Below are positions 25,711 through 36,201 of a stretch of DNA of 64,000 nt, piece after piece. Source of the stretch: an uncultured Paracoccaceae bacterium (GTDB lineage: Bacteria; Pseudomonadota; Alphaproteobacteria; Rhodobacterales; Rhodobacteraceae); contig CAJJBH010000041.1 of NCBI GenBank assembly GCA_905182355.1, positions 1-64,000 of the forward strand, given 5' to 3'. Position numbers and translations under genes: made by a program. The notes below the pieces were generated by a model, which was given only the letters and a program-made list of their open reading frames with translations, did no database searches and was not told where the DNA came from. Position 1 is the first letter of the stretch. Every line of letters starts with the position of its first letter.

Positions 25711-26367
25711 GTGATATTCAACGATTTGACGATCTAAGTGATGCGGCGGATCAGATGGGCGACAACGTGGGGGAAGCAACGCACCTTGTTGGCCAGTTCA
25801 GCGGTGAACTGCGCCGTATGCGCGGTACATTGGCAGCGACGGGTAAGGATGTGGCGACGCTAGAACGCGGTCTGTCAAAAGGGTTGCGCCGCGCTTTTGA
25901 TGGTGTGGTGTTTGACGGGGCAAAATTGTCGGATGCTTTGAAGACTGTCGCCAATTCGATGATCAACACGACCTATAACGCTGCGATGAAACCGATCACC
26001 AATCATGTGGGTGGATTGTTGGCCCAAGGCGTTGGTGGATTGATGCAAGGCATTTTGCCTTTTGCGGATGGTGCCCCGTTCAGTCAAGGCCGTGTGATGC
26101 CGTTTGCCAATGGCGGGATTGTCAGCAGTGCGACGCCCTTTGGAATGCGCGGTGGCATGGGTGTGATGGGGGGAAGCGGGGCCAGAAGCGATTATGCCTC
26201 TGGCCCGTGGCCCTGATGGTAAATTGGGGCTGCGCGGGGCAGGCGGCGGGGCCACCAACATCGTGATGAACATCACTACTCCAGATTTGCAGGGCTTCAA
26301 GCGCAGTCAAAACCAGATTGCCGCCCAGATGAGTCGGGCCTTGGGGCGCGGAAACCGCAACCGTTAA
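25707..26367 (+). pseudogene. GTA g11 tape measure protein, frameshifted in a G-run
   Basis: Sets tail length. The open frame runs 169 codons (FDDLSDAADQMGDN..., then GLRRAFDGVVFDGAKLSDAL and LPFADGAPFSQGRVMPFANGG) and then leaves the family pattern at six G (26168-26173), ending at 26216. With five G the frame would read MGEAGPEAIMPLARGPDGKL and continue to TAA at 26365-26367 with MNITTPDLQGF and QIAAQMSRALGRGNRNR, the family C-terminus. So a +1 insertion removes about 50 C-terminal residues. A homopolymer error or slippage is the main alternative to decay. Confidence 0.86.
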
Positions 26368-26409
26368 TTCCAATTACAAGTTTTCATAGGCATTTGAAGG
26401 AGCACTATT

Positions 26410-27042
26410 ATGTCATTTCACGAAGTTAGATTTCCGGCCTCGCTTAGCTTTGGGTCGGCAGGTGGTCCAGAGCGGCGTTCTGAAGTTGTCACGCTGGCCA
26501 ATGGTCACGAAGAACGCAATTTGCCGTGGCTTCATTCTAAACGTCGTTATGATGCGGGATTGGGGATGCAGTCCCTTGATGACCTTGAAAAGTTAATCGC
26601 ATTTTTTGAGGCCCGTATGGGCCAGATGTATGCGTTTCGTTGGAAGGACTGGTCAGATTACAAATCTTCCATCGCGACGGGGGACATCACGTTTGAAGAT
26701 CAGGAGATTGCGATCGGGGACGGTATCACCTCGGTCTTCCCGCTGGTCAAGATTTACCGTTCTGGTGGGCATACCTATACCCGTCCGATCATCAAACCTG
26801 TTGTCGGCACCGTGCGCGTTGGATTGGCGATTGATGAGCTACAAGAAGGCATTGGTTACACGTTTGACACGACCACAGGGCTGATCGCCTTCACCCATCC
26901 GCCCGATAAGGATATTCCGATTACGGCGGGGTACGAATTTGACGTGCCTGTGCGCTTTGACACGGATCATATCCAAACCAGCGTTGCCAGTTTTCAGGCA
27001 GGTGAAGCGCCCAATGTGCCGATCATCGAGGTGCGTGTGTGA
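26410..27042 (+). CDS. GTA gp12, distal tail protein (DUF2460 family)
   Basis: A 210-residue protein of the TIGR02217/DUF2460 family that forms the ring at the end of the tail tube. Family blocks are FHEVRFPASLSFGSAGG, NLPWLHSKRRYDAG, the IAFFEARMGQMYAFRWKDW helix-strand region, and VPVRFDTDHIQTSVASFQAG at the end. AAGGAGCAC precedes ATG 26410. The frame is intact. The stop overlaps the g13 start. Confidence 0.9.
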   Translation: MSFHEVRFPASLSFGSAGGPERRSEVVTLANGHEERNLPWLHSKRRYDAGLGMQSLDDLEKLIAFFEARMGQMYAFRWKDWSDYKSSIATGDITFEDQEIAIGDGITSVFPLVKIYRSGGHTYTRPIIKPVVGTVRVGLAIDELQEGIGYTFDTTTGLIAFTHPPDKDIPITAGYEFDVPVRFDTDHIQTSVASFQAGEAPNVPIIEVRV

Positions 27043-27938
27043 TGGCGGGTCCAAGCACGGCGTTTCTGGAACATGCCGCCAGTGGATTAACAAACTTTAG
27101 CCGATGTTGGGCGATCCGTCGCGCAGACGGTGTTGAATACGGATTTACCGATCACGATCTACCATTGTCGTTTGAGGGGCTGACCTTCAAGGCTGAAACA
27201 GGTCTGACAGCAGCTGCCCTGACCCAAAGCACCGGGCTGTCCGTCGACAACTCTGAAGCGCTGGGCGCATTGTCTGATGCTGCGATTACAGAGGCGGATA
27301 TTGAAGCGGGCCGCTTTGACGGGGCCGAGGTACGCGCGTGGATGGTCAACTGGGCAGATGTCTCTGTCCGGTGGTTGCAGTTTCGCGGGACGATCGGCGA
27401 GATGCGTCGCGCAGGTGGTGCGTTTCATGCGGAATTGCGTGGATTGACTGAAGCGTTGAACCGCCCTTTGGGCCGTATCTATCAAAAGTCATGTACTGCT
27501 GTATTCGGGGACAAGGGCTGCCGATTTGACACCAAAACCGCAGGCTTCTTTTCAGAACTTGCAGCGGAGCGGGTTGCGGATCGTCGCATCCTGCGCTGGG
27601 CAGGTTTTGCAGACTTTGACGTGCAGTGGTTCCAACGTGGTCGTCTGGATATTTTAAGTGGTGACGGTGCGGGTCTGTGGGGGACGATCAAGGATGATCG
27701 TTTCATTGGTAAAGACCGCGTGGTTGAGCTGTGGGAACCCATGCGCGGGATTCTGGAGGCTGGTACGGTCGTGCGCCTGACAGCGGGGTGTGACAAGCGG
27801 TTCGAAACCTGTTCTGCCAAATTTTCCAATATCGTAAACTACCAAGGGTTCCCCGATCTTCCGGGTGAGGACTGGATGGTCCGGTATCCCAAACGTGCGG
27901 ATGCCAACACGGGGGGAGCAGAAGATGACTTTACCTGA
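27042..27938 (+). CDS. GTA gp13, tail hub protein (DUF2163 family)
   Basis: A 298-residue DUF2163 protein, hub of the baseplate. Four cysteines suit metal or Fe-S binding: Cys151 and Cys160 (CTAVFGDKGC) and a later pair in CDKRFETC, as in lambda gpL-type hubs. The N-terminal region has RRADGVEYGFTDHDL. The start is ATG 27042 in the TGATG overlap with g12 (GTG 27039 is possible). It overlaps g14 by 14 nt. The frame is intact. Confidence 0.88.
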   Translation: MAGPSTAFLEHAASGLTNFSRCWAIRRADGVEYGFTDHDLPLSFEGLTFKAETGLTAAALTQSTGLSVDNSEALGALSDAAITEADIEAGRFDGAEVRAWMVNWADVSVRWLQFRGTIGEMRRAGGAFHAELRGLTEALNRPLGRIYQKSCTAVFGDKGCRFDTKTAGFFSELAAERVADRRILRWAGFADFDVQWFQRGRLDILSGDGAGLWGTIKDDRFIGKDRVVELWEPMRGILEAGTVVRLTAGCDKRFETCSAKFSNIVNYQGFPDLPGEDWMVRYPKRADANTGGAEDDFT

Positions 27939-28383
27939 TAATTTGGTCGGAAACGCTGTGGTGTCCGTGGCCCGTGATTGGGTTGGGACGCCTTATGTGC
28001 ATCAATCCTCGGTTCGTGGCGCAGGCACAGACTGTCTGGGCCTGTTGCGTGGGGTGTGGCGCGAGGTGTTGGGGGGTGAACCCGAAACAGTGCCCGCCTA
28101 TTCGATGGATTGGTCCGAACCACAGGGGGAGGAACGTCTGTGGGCCGCCGCGATGCGTCATTTAATGGCTAAGAAGGTCGATGATGTTGCTGCTGGTGAT
28201 GTGCTGTTGTTTCGCATGCGAAATGGCGCTGTGGCCAAACATTTGGGCCTTCAGGGCCGTTTGGGGGAGAACCCCAGTTTTATTCACGCATATTCAGTGC
28301 ATGGTGTGGTCGAAAGCCCGCTTAGCGCCCCGTGGCGTCGCCGCATTGTGGCGCGTTTTGCATTTCCTGAGGGGGACAACTGA
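27925..28383 (+). CDS. GTA gp14, NlpC/P60-type cell wall peptidase
   Basis: A 152-residue tail-tip peptidase that would open peptidoglycan during DNA delivery. Cys37 in GTDCLGLLRGVWRE is the NlpC/P60 nucleophile, and the His of AVAKHLGL is its partner. ATG 27925 follows GGGGGGAGCAG and overlaps g13 by 14 nt; the stop overlaps the g15 ATG by one base. The frame is intact. Confidence 0.9.
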   Translation: MTLPDNLVGNAVVSVARDWVGTPYVHQSSVRGAGTDCLGLLRGVWREVLGGEPETVPAYSMDWSEPQGEERLWAAAMRHLMAKKVDDVAAGDVLLFRMRNGAVAKHLGLQGRLGENPSFIHAYSVHGVVESPLSAPWRRRIVARFAFPEGDN

Positions 28384-31300
28384 TGGCGACGGTACTTCTA
28401 TCGGCGGCAGGGGCCGTTATTGGTGGATCAATCGGGGGTACCTTTGCGGGCCTGTCTTCGGTTGTGATTGGGCGCGCTGTTGGTGCGACATTGGGCAAGG
28501 CCATTGATCAACGCCTGATGGGGCAGGGATCTGATGTGGTCGAAACGGGTCGCGTTGATAAGTTCCGTTTGACCAATGCAGGTGAAGGAGATGCAATTGC
28601 GCAGGTTTATGGCCGGATGCGCATGGGGGGGCAGATCATCTGGTCTTCCGACTTTATCGAGACGGTGACGGTGTCGGGGGGCGGTAAAGGCGGACCAACC
28701 CAACCCGTGACAAAAGAGTTTAGTTATTCCGTCAGCCTAGCGATTGCCCTGTGTGTGGGGGAGATTACACGTGTGGGTCGCATCTGGGTTGATGGGGACG
28801 AAATTTCGCCAAATGACCTGAATATGCGCGTTTATGTAGGCAGCGCAGACCAGCAACCAGATTCCTTGATGGAAGCCACTGAAGGCGTCGGCCAAGTGCC
28901 TGCGTATCGTGGAATGGCTTACGTGGTGTTAGCGTATATTCAGCTTCAGCAATTTGGCAATCGCGTGCCGCAGTTCTCGTTCGAGGTCTTGCGCCCTGAA
29001 CAGCCCGATGCGGTTGGTGCGCAGGATGAGATAACCCGCGCAGTTAAAGCGGTAGCGTTGATTCCGGGGACGGGAGAATACGCATTGGCCACGACGCCTG
29101 TGTATTACACGGATGGGGCCACGGACCGACGCAGTGCCAATGTGCATTCACCTTCAGGCAAGACTGACTTCGCGACCTCTTTGGAAGCTTTTGGGGGCGA
29201 GTTACCAAACTCCGAGGCCGCGTAGTTGATTGTGTCATTGTTTGGCGATGATTTGCGCTGTGGGTCGTGTTCGGTCCGCCCAAAGGTAGAGCGCCATGAT
29301 GTAGATGGTGAGAACATGCCTTGGATCGTCTCAGACACGCCGCGCAGCGCCGCCCCAATGATCCCAACGCTTGAGGGTCGCCCTGTTTATGGCGGCACCC
29401 CCGCAGACAATTCTGTGGTTGAAGCCATTCAGGCGATGAACGCCGCAGGTAAAGCCGTGATGTTCTATCCGTTTATCCTGATGGACCAGCAGGAGGGCAA
29501 TGTTCTGCCTGATCCATACAGCGACGCGCTGGGCCAGCCGCATTTGCCGTGGCGTGGACGGATTACAACCTCAAAAGCCCCAAATGTGTAGGGGACGGTA
29601 GATTGCACGGCTGCGACCGCGGCTGAGGTCGATGCATTTTTTGGCAATGCTGTGGCGTCTGATTTTGTCATTCACGGGGATTGCGTTTTGTACAAAGGTC
29701 CCGCTGAATGGAGCTTGTCGCGGTTTATTCTACATTACGCATTGGTTCTGAAATGCGCGGGCTTACGCAGATACGGGGGTCTGGGAATAGCTTTCCGGCT
29801 GTCACACGGTTCATTGCGTTGGCGGCTGAGGTCCGAACGCTGGTAGGGCCACAGACAAAGATCAGCTATGCCTCAGATTGGTCCGAGTACTTTGGTTATC
29901 AACCTCAAGACGGGAGTGGTGATCGCTATTTCCACCTTGATCCGCTGTGGGCAGATTACAACATCGATTTCATTGGTATCGACAACTACATGCCATTGTC
30001 TGATTGGCGTGATGGTGTGGATCACTTGGATGCCACGTTTGGGTCGATCTATGATCTGGACTACCTGCGTCTGAATATTGAAGGGGGCGAGGGGTATGAC
30101 TGGTACTATCACCCGTTTGACGCGCAAGCCGCCTAAATACGGACGGCGATTACGGATGGTTTCGGTTCAGAACCTTGGATATTTCGCTATAAGGACATCC
30201 GCAGCTTCTGGTCTTTGGTTCATCATGAACGTGTGGGCGGCGAACGGTCTTTAACTCCGACTGTATGGGAACCTATGAGCAAGCCAATTTGGTTCACCGA
30301 ATTTGGCTGTGCGGCCATTGATAAAGGGACCAACCAGCCAAACAAGTTCTTGGATGCTAAGTCGTCGGAAAGCAGCCTGCCCAAGTATTCAAACGGCGCA
30401 CGTGATGATCTGATGCAAAAACAATATCTGCGGGCGATGGCATCTTATTGGAATGACCCTGACAACAATCCAATTTCCGAAGAATATGAGGGGCCAATGA
30501 TTGATATGTCCCGCGCCTTTGTTTGGGCATGGGATGCGCGACCCTTCCCTGTGTTTCCAAACAACGTAGAAGTTTGGAGCGATGGTCCTAACTATGCCCG
30601 TGGGCATTGGATCAACGGACGTACAGGGGCACGTAGTCTTGCCTCTGTCGTGGACGAGATATGCGGCGGGCAGGTATGGTGCATCATGATGTGACGGGTC
30701 TGTATGGCTATGTGCGTGGGTATATTAGCACTGACGTGGCCGATGCGCGGGCGTCTTTACAACCTTTGATGCTGCGCTACGCCTTTGATGCAATTGAACG
30801 GGACGGTGTTTTGCGTTTCCGAATGCGAGACGGTGAAGGGGCTGTGGACGTAAATCCTGATCGCTTTGCGCTGGGCGGTGAAATTGATGGCACCCTTGAG
30901 CAAACGCGGGAGGCCGAGGCCGAGATTGCAGGCCGTGTCCGTTTGGGGTTTGTGCGCGCGGATGCGAATTTCGAGAACGCGATTGAAAAAGCTGTGCGTC
31001 CAGATGAGGCGACACATTCAGTGTCCACGTCGCATTTGCCAATCTCGCTTACCTCTGCCGAGGGGCGTCAGGTAACAGAGCGCTGGCTGGCCGAGGCTGC
31101 AACCGCGCGTGATATGATCCGTATGGCTTTACCACCTTCGCAGATAGGGATTGGGGCAGGGGATATTGTGTCTTTGCCTGCGGACGGAGACGAGGGAGGC
31201 GGCAGGTTTCGTGTCGATAGGATTGAACACGGTGCCGCACAATTAATTGAAGCGGTGCGGATTGATCCCGAGGTGTATCATCCATCGGATATTGCAGACG

Positions 31301-32262
31301 AATTGGCCCGTGTTGAAGCGTTCGTGGCACCTGCGCCGGTTTTTCCATTGTTTATGGACCTGCCTTTGATTACGGGCGAAGAAGTTCCGCATGCCCCCTA
31401 CCTTGCGGCAACAGCAAAATCCTGGCCAGGAGATGTAGCTGCTTATCGATCACTGACGGATGAAAATTTTGCCTTAAGTGATGTTTTATCAGCGCGTTCC
31501 ATCGTTGGGGTTACGCAGAACGATTTACCACGGGCTCGCGCTGGGCTGCCTGATCAGGGCGCAGCATTACAGGTGAAATTGTCTTTTGGCGCGCTGTTTT
31601 CGGTTACCGAAACGGCGTTTTTGAGTGGTGGCAATTTGGCTGCGATTGGCAATGGATCATCGGATCAATGGGAGGTGTTTCAATTTAGAGATGCCGATTT
31701 AGTTAGCGCGGACACATTCGCTTTGTCCCAAAGGTTGCGTGGGCAATTGGGGTCAGATGCGTTGATGCCTGATGTATGGCCAGCTGGATCGTGGTTTGTG
31801 TTGTTGAACGGTGTGCCTGATCAAATCAATATGGCTGCAAACTTGCGTCGCATCGAACAAAATTTCCGTATTGGGCCTGCGATCAGGCCAAACGACGATC
31901 CATCTTATGTAGCACAAAGCCATGTGTTTGATGGAAACGGTTTGCGCCCATATGCCCCTGTGCATTTTCGTGTTGAGGGTACAGCAGATCGTACTTTCAG
32001 CTGGATCAGGCGGACACGGTTAGACGGCGATGATTGGACCTTGGCGGACGTGCCCTTGAACGAGGAAACGGAAAGTTACCGTGTGCAAGTAATAGCAAGT
32101 GGTGAACTGGTCCGTGAAGCAACCGTTTCTGACGCGGTTTGGTCATACTCAGCGGCAATGCGCGTTGCGGACGGTATTTCAGGGCTATATTCCGTAGAAG
32201 TTGCACAACTCTCTGCACGATTTGGGGCTGGATTGGCCGCACACATCGTTGTCGCTTCCTGA
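28383..32262 (+). pseudogene. GTA g15 host-specificity/tail-tip megatron, five lesions
   Basis: In relatives a single protein of about 1300 residues: baseplate domain, TIM-barrel glycosidase-like domain and a receptor-side C-terminal part. Here it is broken by TAG 29223-29225 (between NSEAA and LIVSLFGDD), TAG 29589-29591 (before GTVDCTAAT), a deletion of roughly 35-45 nt that changes frame at about 29740 (RFILHYA joined to IGSEMRGL), TAA 30134-30136 (AQAA then IRTAIT) and a 1-nt deletion at about 30664 (EIC then RRAGM). Between lesions the sequence still follows the family closely, e.g. DWSEYFGYQPQDGSGD and KPIWFTEFGCAAIDKG. The longest remaining frame is 30661-32262 (533 residues). Confidence 0.92.
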
Positions 32263-32558
32263 TGCGACCTGTCCTGATCAGTGATCTTACAGCGGCTGCA
32301 CGGGCTTTGTTGTTTGTGCAGGCCGAGGGGCGTGAACGACTGGCCGCGCAGTTTTTTCAAGATGCCGATGTTGGGGATCGCTTTACCCGACGATTAGGGC
32401 GGGCACACCCCGCGTTTGGCGATGGAACTTTGTCGGCTGCTGCACGTAAGCGGCCATTGGCCATCGAGCCGACGTTGGATGACTTTGCATATTGCGAATG
32501 TTTAGAGATGGTCGTGCACCAGCTTATGGCGCGGCGCATCCGCCTTCAACGCAGCTAA
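32262..32558 (+). CDS. Small conserved protein at the end of the GTA cluster
   Basis: A 98-residue protein beginning MRPVLISDLTAAARALL at ATG 32262, which overlaps the g15 stop (TGATG). It is charged and helical (RERLAAQFFQDADVGDRFTRRLG) and has no transmembrane segment. A small gene at this position, before cysE, is usual for the cluster in related genomes, but its role is not known to me. The frame is intact despite the broken g15 upstream. Confidence 0.75.
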   Translation: MRPVLISDLTAAARALLFVQAEGRERLAAQFFQDADVGDRFTRRLGRAHPAFGDGTLSAAARKRPLAIEPTLDDFAYCECLEMVVHQLMARRIRLQRS

Positions 32559-32657
32559 TTTGGGTCATTCATTTTCGAAATATGTCTCATCACAGCTTTG
32601 CGTTTGGCAATTTAGGTCTTACATGCCTATTCTAAGTAGGAAACTGAAAGGTTGACG

Positions 32658-33470
32658 ATGGCTGATATACGCACAGATATTCGATCTATAGATCCGGTTT
32701 GGGAACAAATTCAGGACGAAGCACGGCAAGCGGTTTTAGACGAACCTTTGGTTGGTGGTTTCATTCACGCATGCATTTTGCACCACAAATCGCTCGAAAA
32801 GGCGCTTTCTTATCGTGTTGCGGCCAAGTTGGCCTCAAATGAGATGTCGATGGTTGTCGTGCGCGAAATTGTGGAAGAAGCATATACCGCTGATCCATCT
32901 TTGATTGCTGCATCTCGTGCAGACTTGGTTGCGATCTTTGATCGTGATCCTGCTTGCCATCGTTTGCTTCAACCGATCCTTTATTTTAAAGGGTATCAAG
33001 CCATCCAAGCCTACCGCATTGGTCACTATTTGTGGACACAGGGGCACAATGATTTGGCCTATTTCTTCCAAATGCGTGTTTCCGAGATTTTTGGTGTCGA
33101 TATACATCCCGCAGCGCGTATTGGGCGCGGGATTATGATTGATCACGCCCATTCCATAGTGATTGGGGAGACAGCTGTTGTTGGCGACAATGTATCAATG
33201 CTGCATTCAGTGACTTTGGGCGGCACCGGTAAAGAAGAAGAAGACCGTCACCCTAAGATCGGCGATGGCGTTCTGATTGGTGCTGGTGCGAAGGTTCTGG
33301 GCAATATTAAAGTTGGAAATTGCAGCCGTATTGCAGCTGGTTCTGTTGTTCTGGAAGATGTGCCTGCTTGCAAGACGGTTGCCGGTATTCCTGCTAAGAT
33401 TGTGGGGGAGGCGGGCTGTGATCAGCCTTCTGTGTCAATGAACCATATGCTTGGCCCAGACGCGAAATAA
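32658..33470 (+). CDS. cysE: Serine O-acetyltransferase
   Basis: Makes O-acetylserine from serine and acetyl-CoA, the first step of cysteine synthesis. 270 residues: an N-terminal helical domain (DPVWEQIQDEARQAVLDEP) and a C-terminal left-handed beta-helix of hexapeptide repeats, with the family block GVDIHPAARIGRGIMIDHAH and the catalytic His, then GDGVLIGAGAKVLGNIKVG. ATG 32658 follows GAAAGG. Stand-alone unit ended by the terminator at 33490; the neighbourhood to the GTA cluster is shared with relatives. Confidence 0.96.
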   Translation: MADIRTDIRSIDPVWEQIQDEARQAVLDEPLVGGFIHACILHHKSLEKALSYRVAAKLASNEMSMVVVREIVEEAYTADPSLIAASRADLVAIFDRDPACHRLLQPILYFKGYQAIQAYRIGHYLWTQGHNDLAYFFQMRVSEIFGVDIHPAARIGRGIMIDHAHSIVIGETAVVGDNVSMLHSVTLGGTGKEEEDRHPKIGDGVLIGAGAKVLGNIKVGNCSRIAAGSVVLEDVPACKTVAGIPAKIVGEAGCDQPSVSMNHMLGPDAK

Positions 33471-33489
33471 GACGTTTGTTTTTTAATGG

Positions 33490-33525
33490 ATAGGGCGAAG
33501 GGTCGTCCCTTCGCCCTATTTCTTT
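33490..33525. terminator. Bidirectional terminator between cysE and pdhC
   Basis: Perfect 12-bp stem TAGGGCGAAGGG / CCCTTCGCCCTA (33491-33502 and 33507-33518) with tetraloop TCGT, then TTTCTTT. It serves cysE on the plus strand and the PDH operon on the minus strand. Confidence 0.92.
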
Positions 33526-34810
33526 AGGCCAGCATAACCATTGGGTTTTCTAGGTTGTCGACAATTGCGTTCAGTAACTCAGCGCCCAATGCCCCGTCGA
33601 TCACACGGTGATCAACTGACAAGGTGACTGACATAACGGTTGCAACAACTAGGTCACCGTCCGGCCCAACAACAGGTTTTTTCTTGCCTGCACCAACGGC
33701 CAGAATAGCACCGTGTGGTGGGTTAATGACCGCATCAAAGTTGTCGATCCCGAACATCCCAAGGTTGGAAATTGCGAAGCTGCCGCCCTGATATTCATGA
33801 GGGGCCAGTTTGCGGTTCTTGGCACGTGTCGCAAGGTCTTTCATCTCAGCAGACAGCGCGGAAAGTGACTTCATTTCCGCATCTCTTAGCACGGGGGTGA
33901 ACAAACCACCCTCAATAGCCACGGCAACCGCGACGTCAGATGGTTTAAGGTTGAACACACGATCACCCGCCCAGACAGCGTTTGCATCTGGCTGGGCTTG
34001 CAACGCCAGCGCACAGGCCTTGATGATGAAGTCATTGATTGAAAGTTTGACGTCGCGCGCCGCAAGCTGCTTGTTCAATTTGCTGCGGAAGCTAAGCAGT
34101 GCATCCAGCTGAATGTCGCGGCGCAAGTAGAAGTGTGGAACAGTTTGCTTGGCTTCTGTCAGGCGGGCAGCGATCGTTTTGCGCATACCATCAAGTGGAA
34201 CCTCGGTGTACTCGCGATCTGCATACATTTTGGCCACGGCATCAGCTGTCGGTCCTGATGGCATGGACGCGGATGCAGCAGGTTCACTTGCTGTTGCAGC
34301 TGCTGGTTTTACTGCTGTTGAAGTTGCGTTTTCAACATCTGCTTTGACAATGCGACCAAGTGGACCACTGCCCGTCAAAGTTGCCAGATCGATACCTTTG
34401 TCGGCAGCAATGCGCCTCGCAAGTGGTGTGGCAAACAGGCGAGTGCCGTCTTTCGCAGCGGGTCCTGCGGGTACGGTTGTCACTGCGGCAGGCGTCGGTG
34501 TCGCAGCTTCTGGAGCGGCAGTTGTCGAAGCTGGGGCAGGGGAGGGTGAAATATCACCAGCCTCTTCACCATCTTCTAGCAATACGGCAATCACAGTGTT
34601 TACTTTGACCCCTTCAGAGCCTTCAGCAATCATGATCTTCCCGATTACACCTTCATCGACGGCTTCAAATTCCATTGTCGCCTTGTCGGTTTCAATTTCG
34701 GCCAGCAGATCACCAGAGGAGACCGTGTCACCCTCCTTCACCAACCACTTGGACAGCGTGCCTTCTTCCATGGTTGGAGAGAGCGCGGGCATGAGAATTT
34801 CAATCGGCAT
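33524..34810 (-). CDS. pdhC: Pyruvate dehydrogenase E2, dihydrolipoyl acetyltransferase
   Basis: Core of the pyruvate dehydrogenase complex; transfers acetyl from lipoate to CoA. 428 residues: one lipoyl domain (1-80, Lys in ETDKATMEF), an Ala/Pro-rich linker, a peripheral subunit-binding domain (about 128-163, [19 protein letters not shown]) and the catalytic domain (about 195-428) with His/Asp in [12 protein letters not shown]. Last of pdhA-pdhB-pdhC, 12 nt after pdhB. GGAG precedes ATG 34810. Confidence 0.96.
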   Translation of the reverse strand: MPIEILMPALSPTMEEGTLSKWLVKEGDTVSSGDLLAEIETDKATMEFEAVDEGVIGKIMIAEGSEGVKVNTVIAVLLEDGEEAGDISPSPAPASTTAAPEAATPTPAAVTTVPAGPAAKDGTRLFATPLARRIAADKGIDLATLTGSGPLGRIVKADVENATSTAVKPAAATASEPAASASMPSGPTADAVAKMYADREYTEVPLDGMRKTIAARLTEAKQTVPHFYLRRDIQLDALLSFRSKLNKQLAARDVKLSINDFIIKACALALQAQPDANAVWAGDRVFNLKPSDVAVAVAIEGGLFTPVLRDAEMKSLSALSAEMKDLATRAKNRKLAPHEYQGGSFAISNLGMFGIDNFDAVINPPHGAILAVGAGKKKPVVGPDGDLVVATVMSVTLSVDHRVIDGALGAELLNAIVDNLENPMVMLA

Positions 34811-34822
34811 GTCTACGGCTCC

Positions 34823-36187
34823 TTATTTGTAGGTGACTTGTTTCACGGCGGCGACAACTTCGTCGGTCGTGATAAGTGCGTTTCGTTCAAGGTTGGCGGC
34901 ATATGGCATTGGTACATCTTTGCCTGTGCAATTGATCACTGGGGCGTCCAGATAATCAAACGCCTCTTGCATGATCACTGAACTGATATAGCTGCCAACG
35001 GACCCTTGTGGCCAACCTTCTTCAACTGTCACGCAACGGTTTGTTTTCATGATAGATTTGATAATTGTCGCGGTGTCCATTGGACGCAATGTGCGCAGAT
35101 CGATCACCTCGGCTGAAATACCTTCTTCGGCCAATTTGTCGGCGGCTTCCAACGCGTATGTCATGCCGATGCTGAAGCTTACGATGGTCACATCCGTGCC
35201 TTCACGCCAGATACGGGCCTTACCAAACGGAACTGTGTGGTCGTCAATATCAGGCACATCAAAGGTACGACCGTAGAGGATTTCGTTCTCAAGGAATATG
35301 ACGGGATTGTTGTCACGGATCGCAGTTTTCATCAAACCCTTAGCGTCGGATGCCGAATAAGGCATAGCCACTTTCAGGCCAGGAATTTGCATGAACCATG
35401 CTGCGTAATCTTGGCTGTGTTGTGCGCCAACGCGGGCAGCGGCCCCGTTTGGACCACGAAACACCATCGGTGCCCCCATTTGACCACCAGACATATACAG
35501 TGTTTTAGCAGCGGAGTTGATGATGTGATCCATTGCTTGCATAGCAAAGTTGAACGTCATAAATTCGACGATCGGACGCAGACCACCAAAGGCCGCGCCG
35601 GTTGCGATACCGGCAAAGCCATGTTCCGTGATGGGGGTGTCGATCACGCGGCGTACGCCGAATTCATCAAGCATGCCTTGGGAAATCTTATAGGCACCTT
35701 GGTATTCGGCAACTTCTTCACCCATCAGGAATACAGCGTCGTCACGGCGCATTTCTTCTGACATACCGTCGCGTAAAGCTTCGCGCACGGTTTGTTGTTT
35801 CATAGGTGTGCCCTCAGGCCAATCTGGTGAGGTGTCGACGATTGGTGCGGCAGGTGCTTTTGCTTGAGGCGCGGCAGTGGCTGGTGAAGCACTTGGCGCT
35901 GCTTCAGCAGCAGGCGCGGATGCTACTATATCATCAGCGCTTTCGCCTTCTTCGATTAGAACTGCGATGGCGGTGTTCACTTTGACGCCTTCGGTCCCTT
36001 CGGCAATCAAGATCTTGCCAATGATCCCTTCATCCACAGCCTCAAATTCCATCGTCGCCTTATCGGTTTCGATTTCGGCCATGATGTCGCCGGATTTTAC
36101 AGTATCACCTTCTTTGACCATCCATTTGGACAAAGTACCTTCTTCCATCGTTGGAGAGAGGGCGGGCATTAGAATTTCGGTAGCCAT
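34823..36187 (-). CDS. pdhB: Pyruvate dehydrogenase E1 beta subunit with N-terminal lipoyl domain
   Basis: Beta chain of the thiamine-diphosphate E1. 454 residues: a lipoyl domain (1-80, again ETDKATMEF), a linker rich in Ala/Pro, then the E1-beta transketolase-type domain (about 130-454; [44 protein letters not shown]). The lipoyl domain is nearly the same as that of E2, so the complex carries lipoate on both subunits, known from other Alphaproteobacteria. ATG 36187 follows GGAGAG; a 12-codon upstream extension is not conserved. 14 nt after pdhA. Confidence 0.96.
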   Translation of the reverse strand: MATEILMPALSPTMEEGTLSKWMVKEGDTVKSGDIMAEIETDKATMEFEAVDEGIIGKILIAEGTEGVKVNTAIAVLIEEGESADDIVASAPAAEAAPSASPATAAPQAKAPAAPIVDTSPDWPEGTPMKQQTVREALRDGMSEEMRRDDAVFLMGEEVAEYQGAYKISQGMLDEFGVRRVIDTPITEHGFAGIATGAAFGGLRPIVEFMTFNFAMQAMDHIINSAAKTLYMSGGQMGAPMVFRGPNGAAARVGAQHSQDYAAWFMQIPGLKVAMPYSASDAKGLMKTAIRDNNPVIFLENEILYGRTFDVPDIDDHTVPFGKARIWREGTDVTIVSFSIGMTYALEAADKLAEEGISAEVIDLRTLRPMDTATIIKSIMKTNRCVTVEEGWPQGSVGSYISSVIMQEAFDYLDAPVINCTGKDVPMPYAANLERNALITTDEVVAAVKQVTYK

Positions 36188-36201
36188 ATCAATCTCTCCA
36201 A

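Noticed and set aside
27795-27815. GGTTCGAAAC string as a tRNA T-arm
   Set aside because: Lies inside the conserved coding part of g13, and no cloverleaf can be formed around it; no tRNA or rRNA genes were found in the window.
34149-34832. 227-codon plus-strand frame antisense to pdhC
   Set aside because: Reverse image of the Ala/Pro-rich linker and lipoyl domain.
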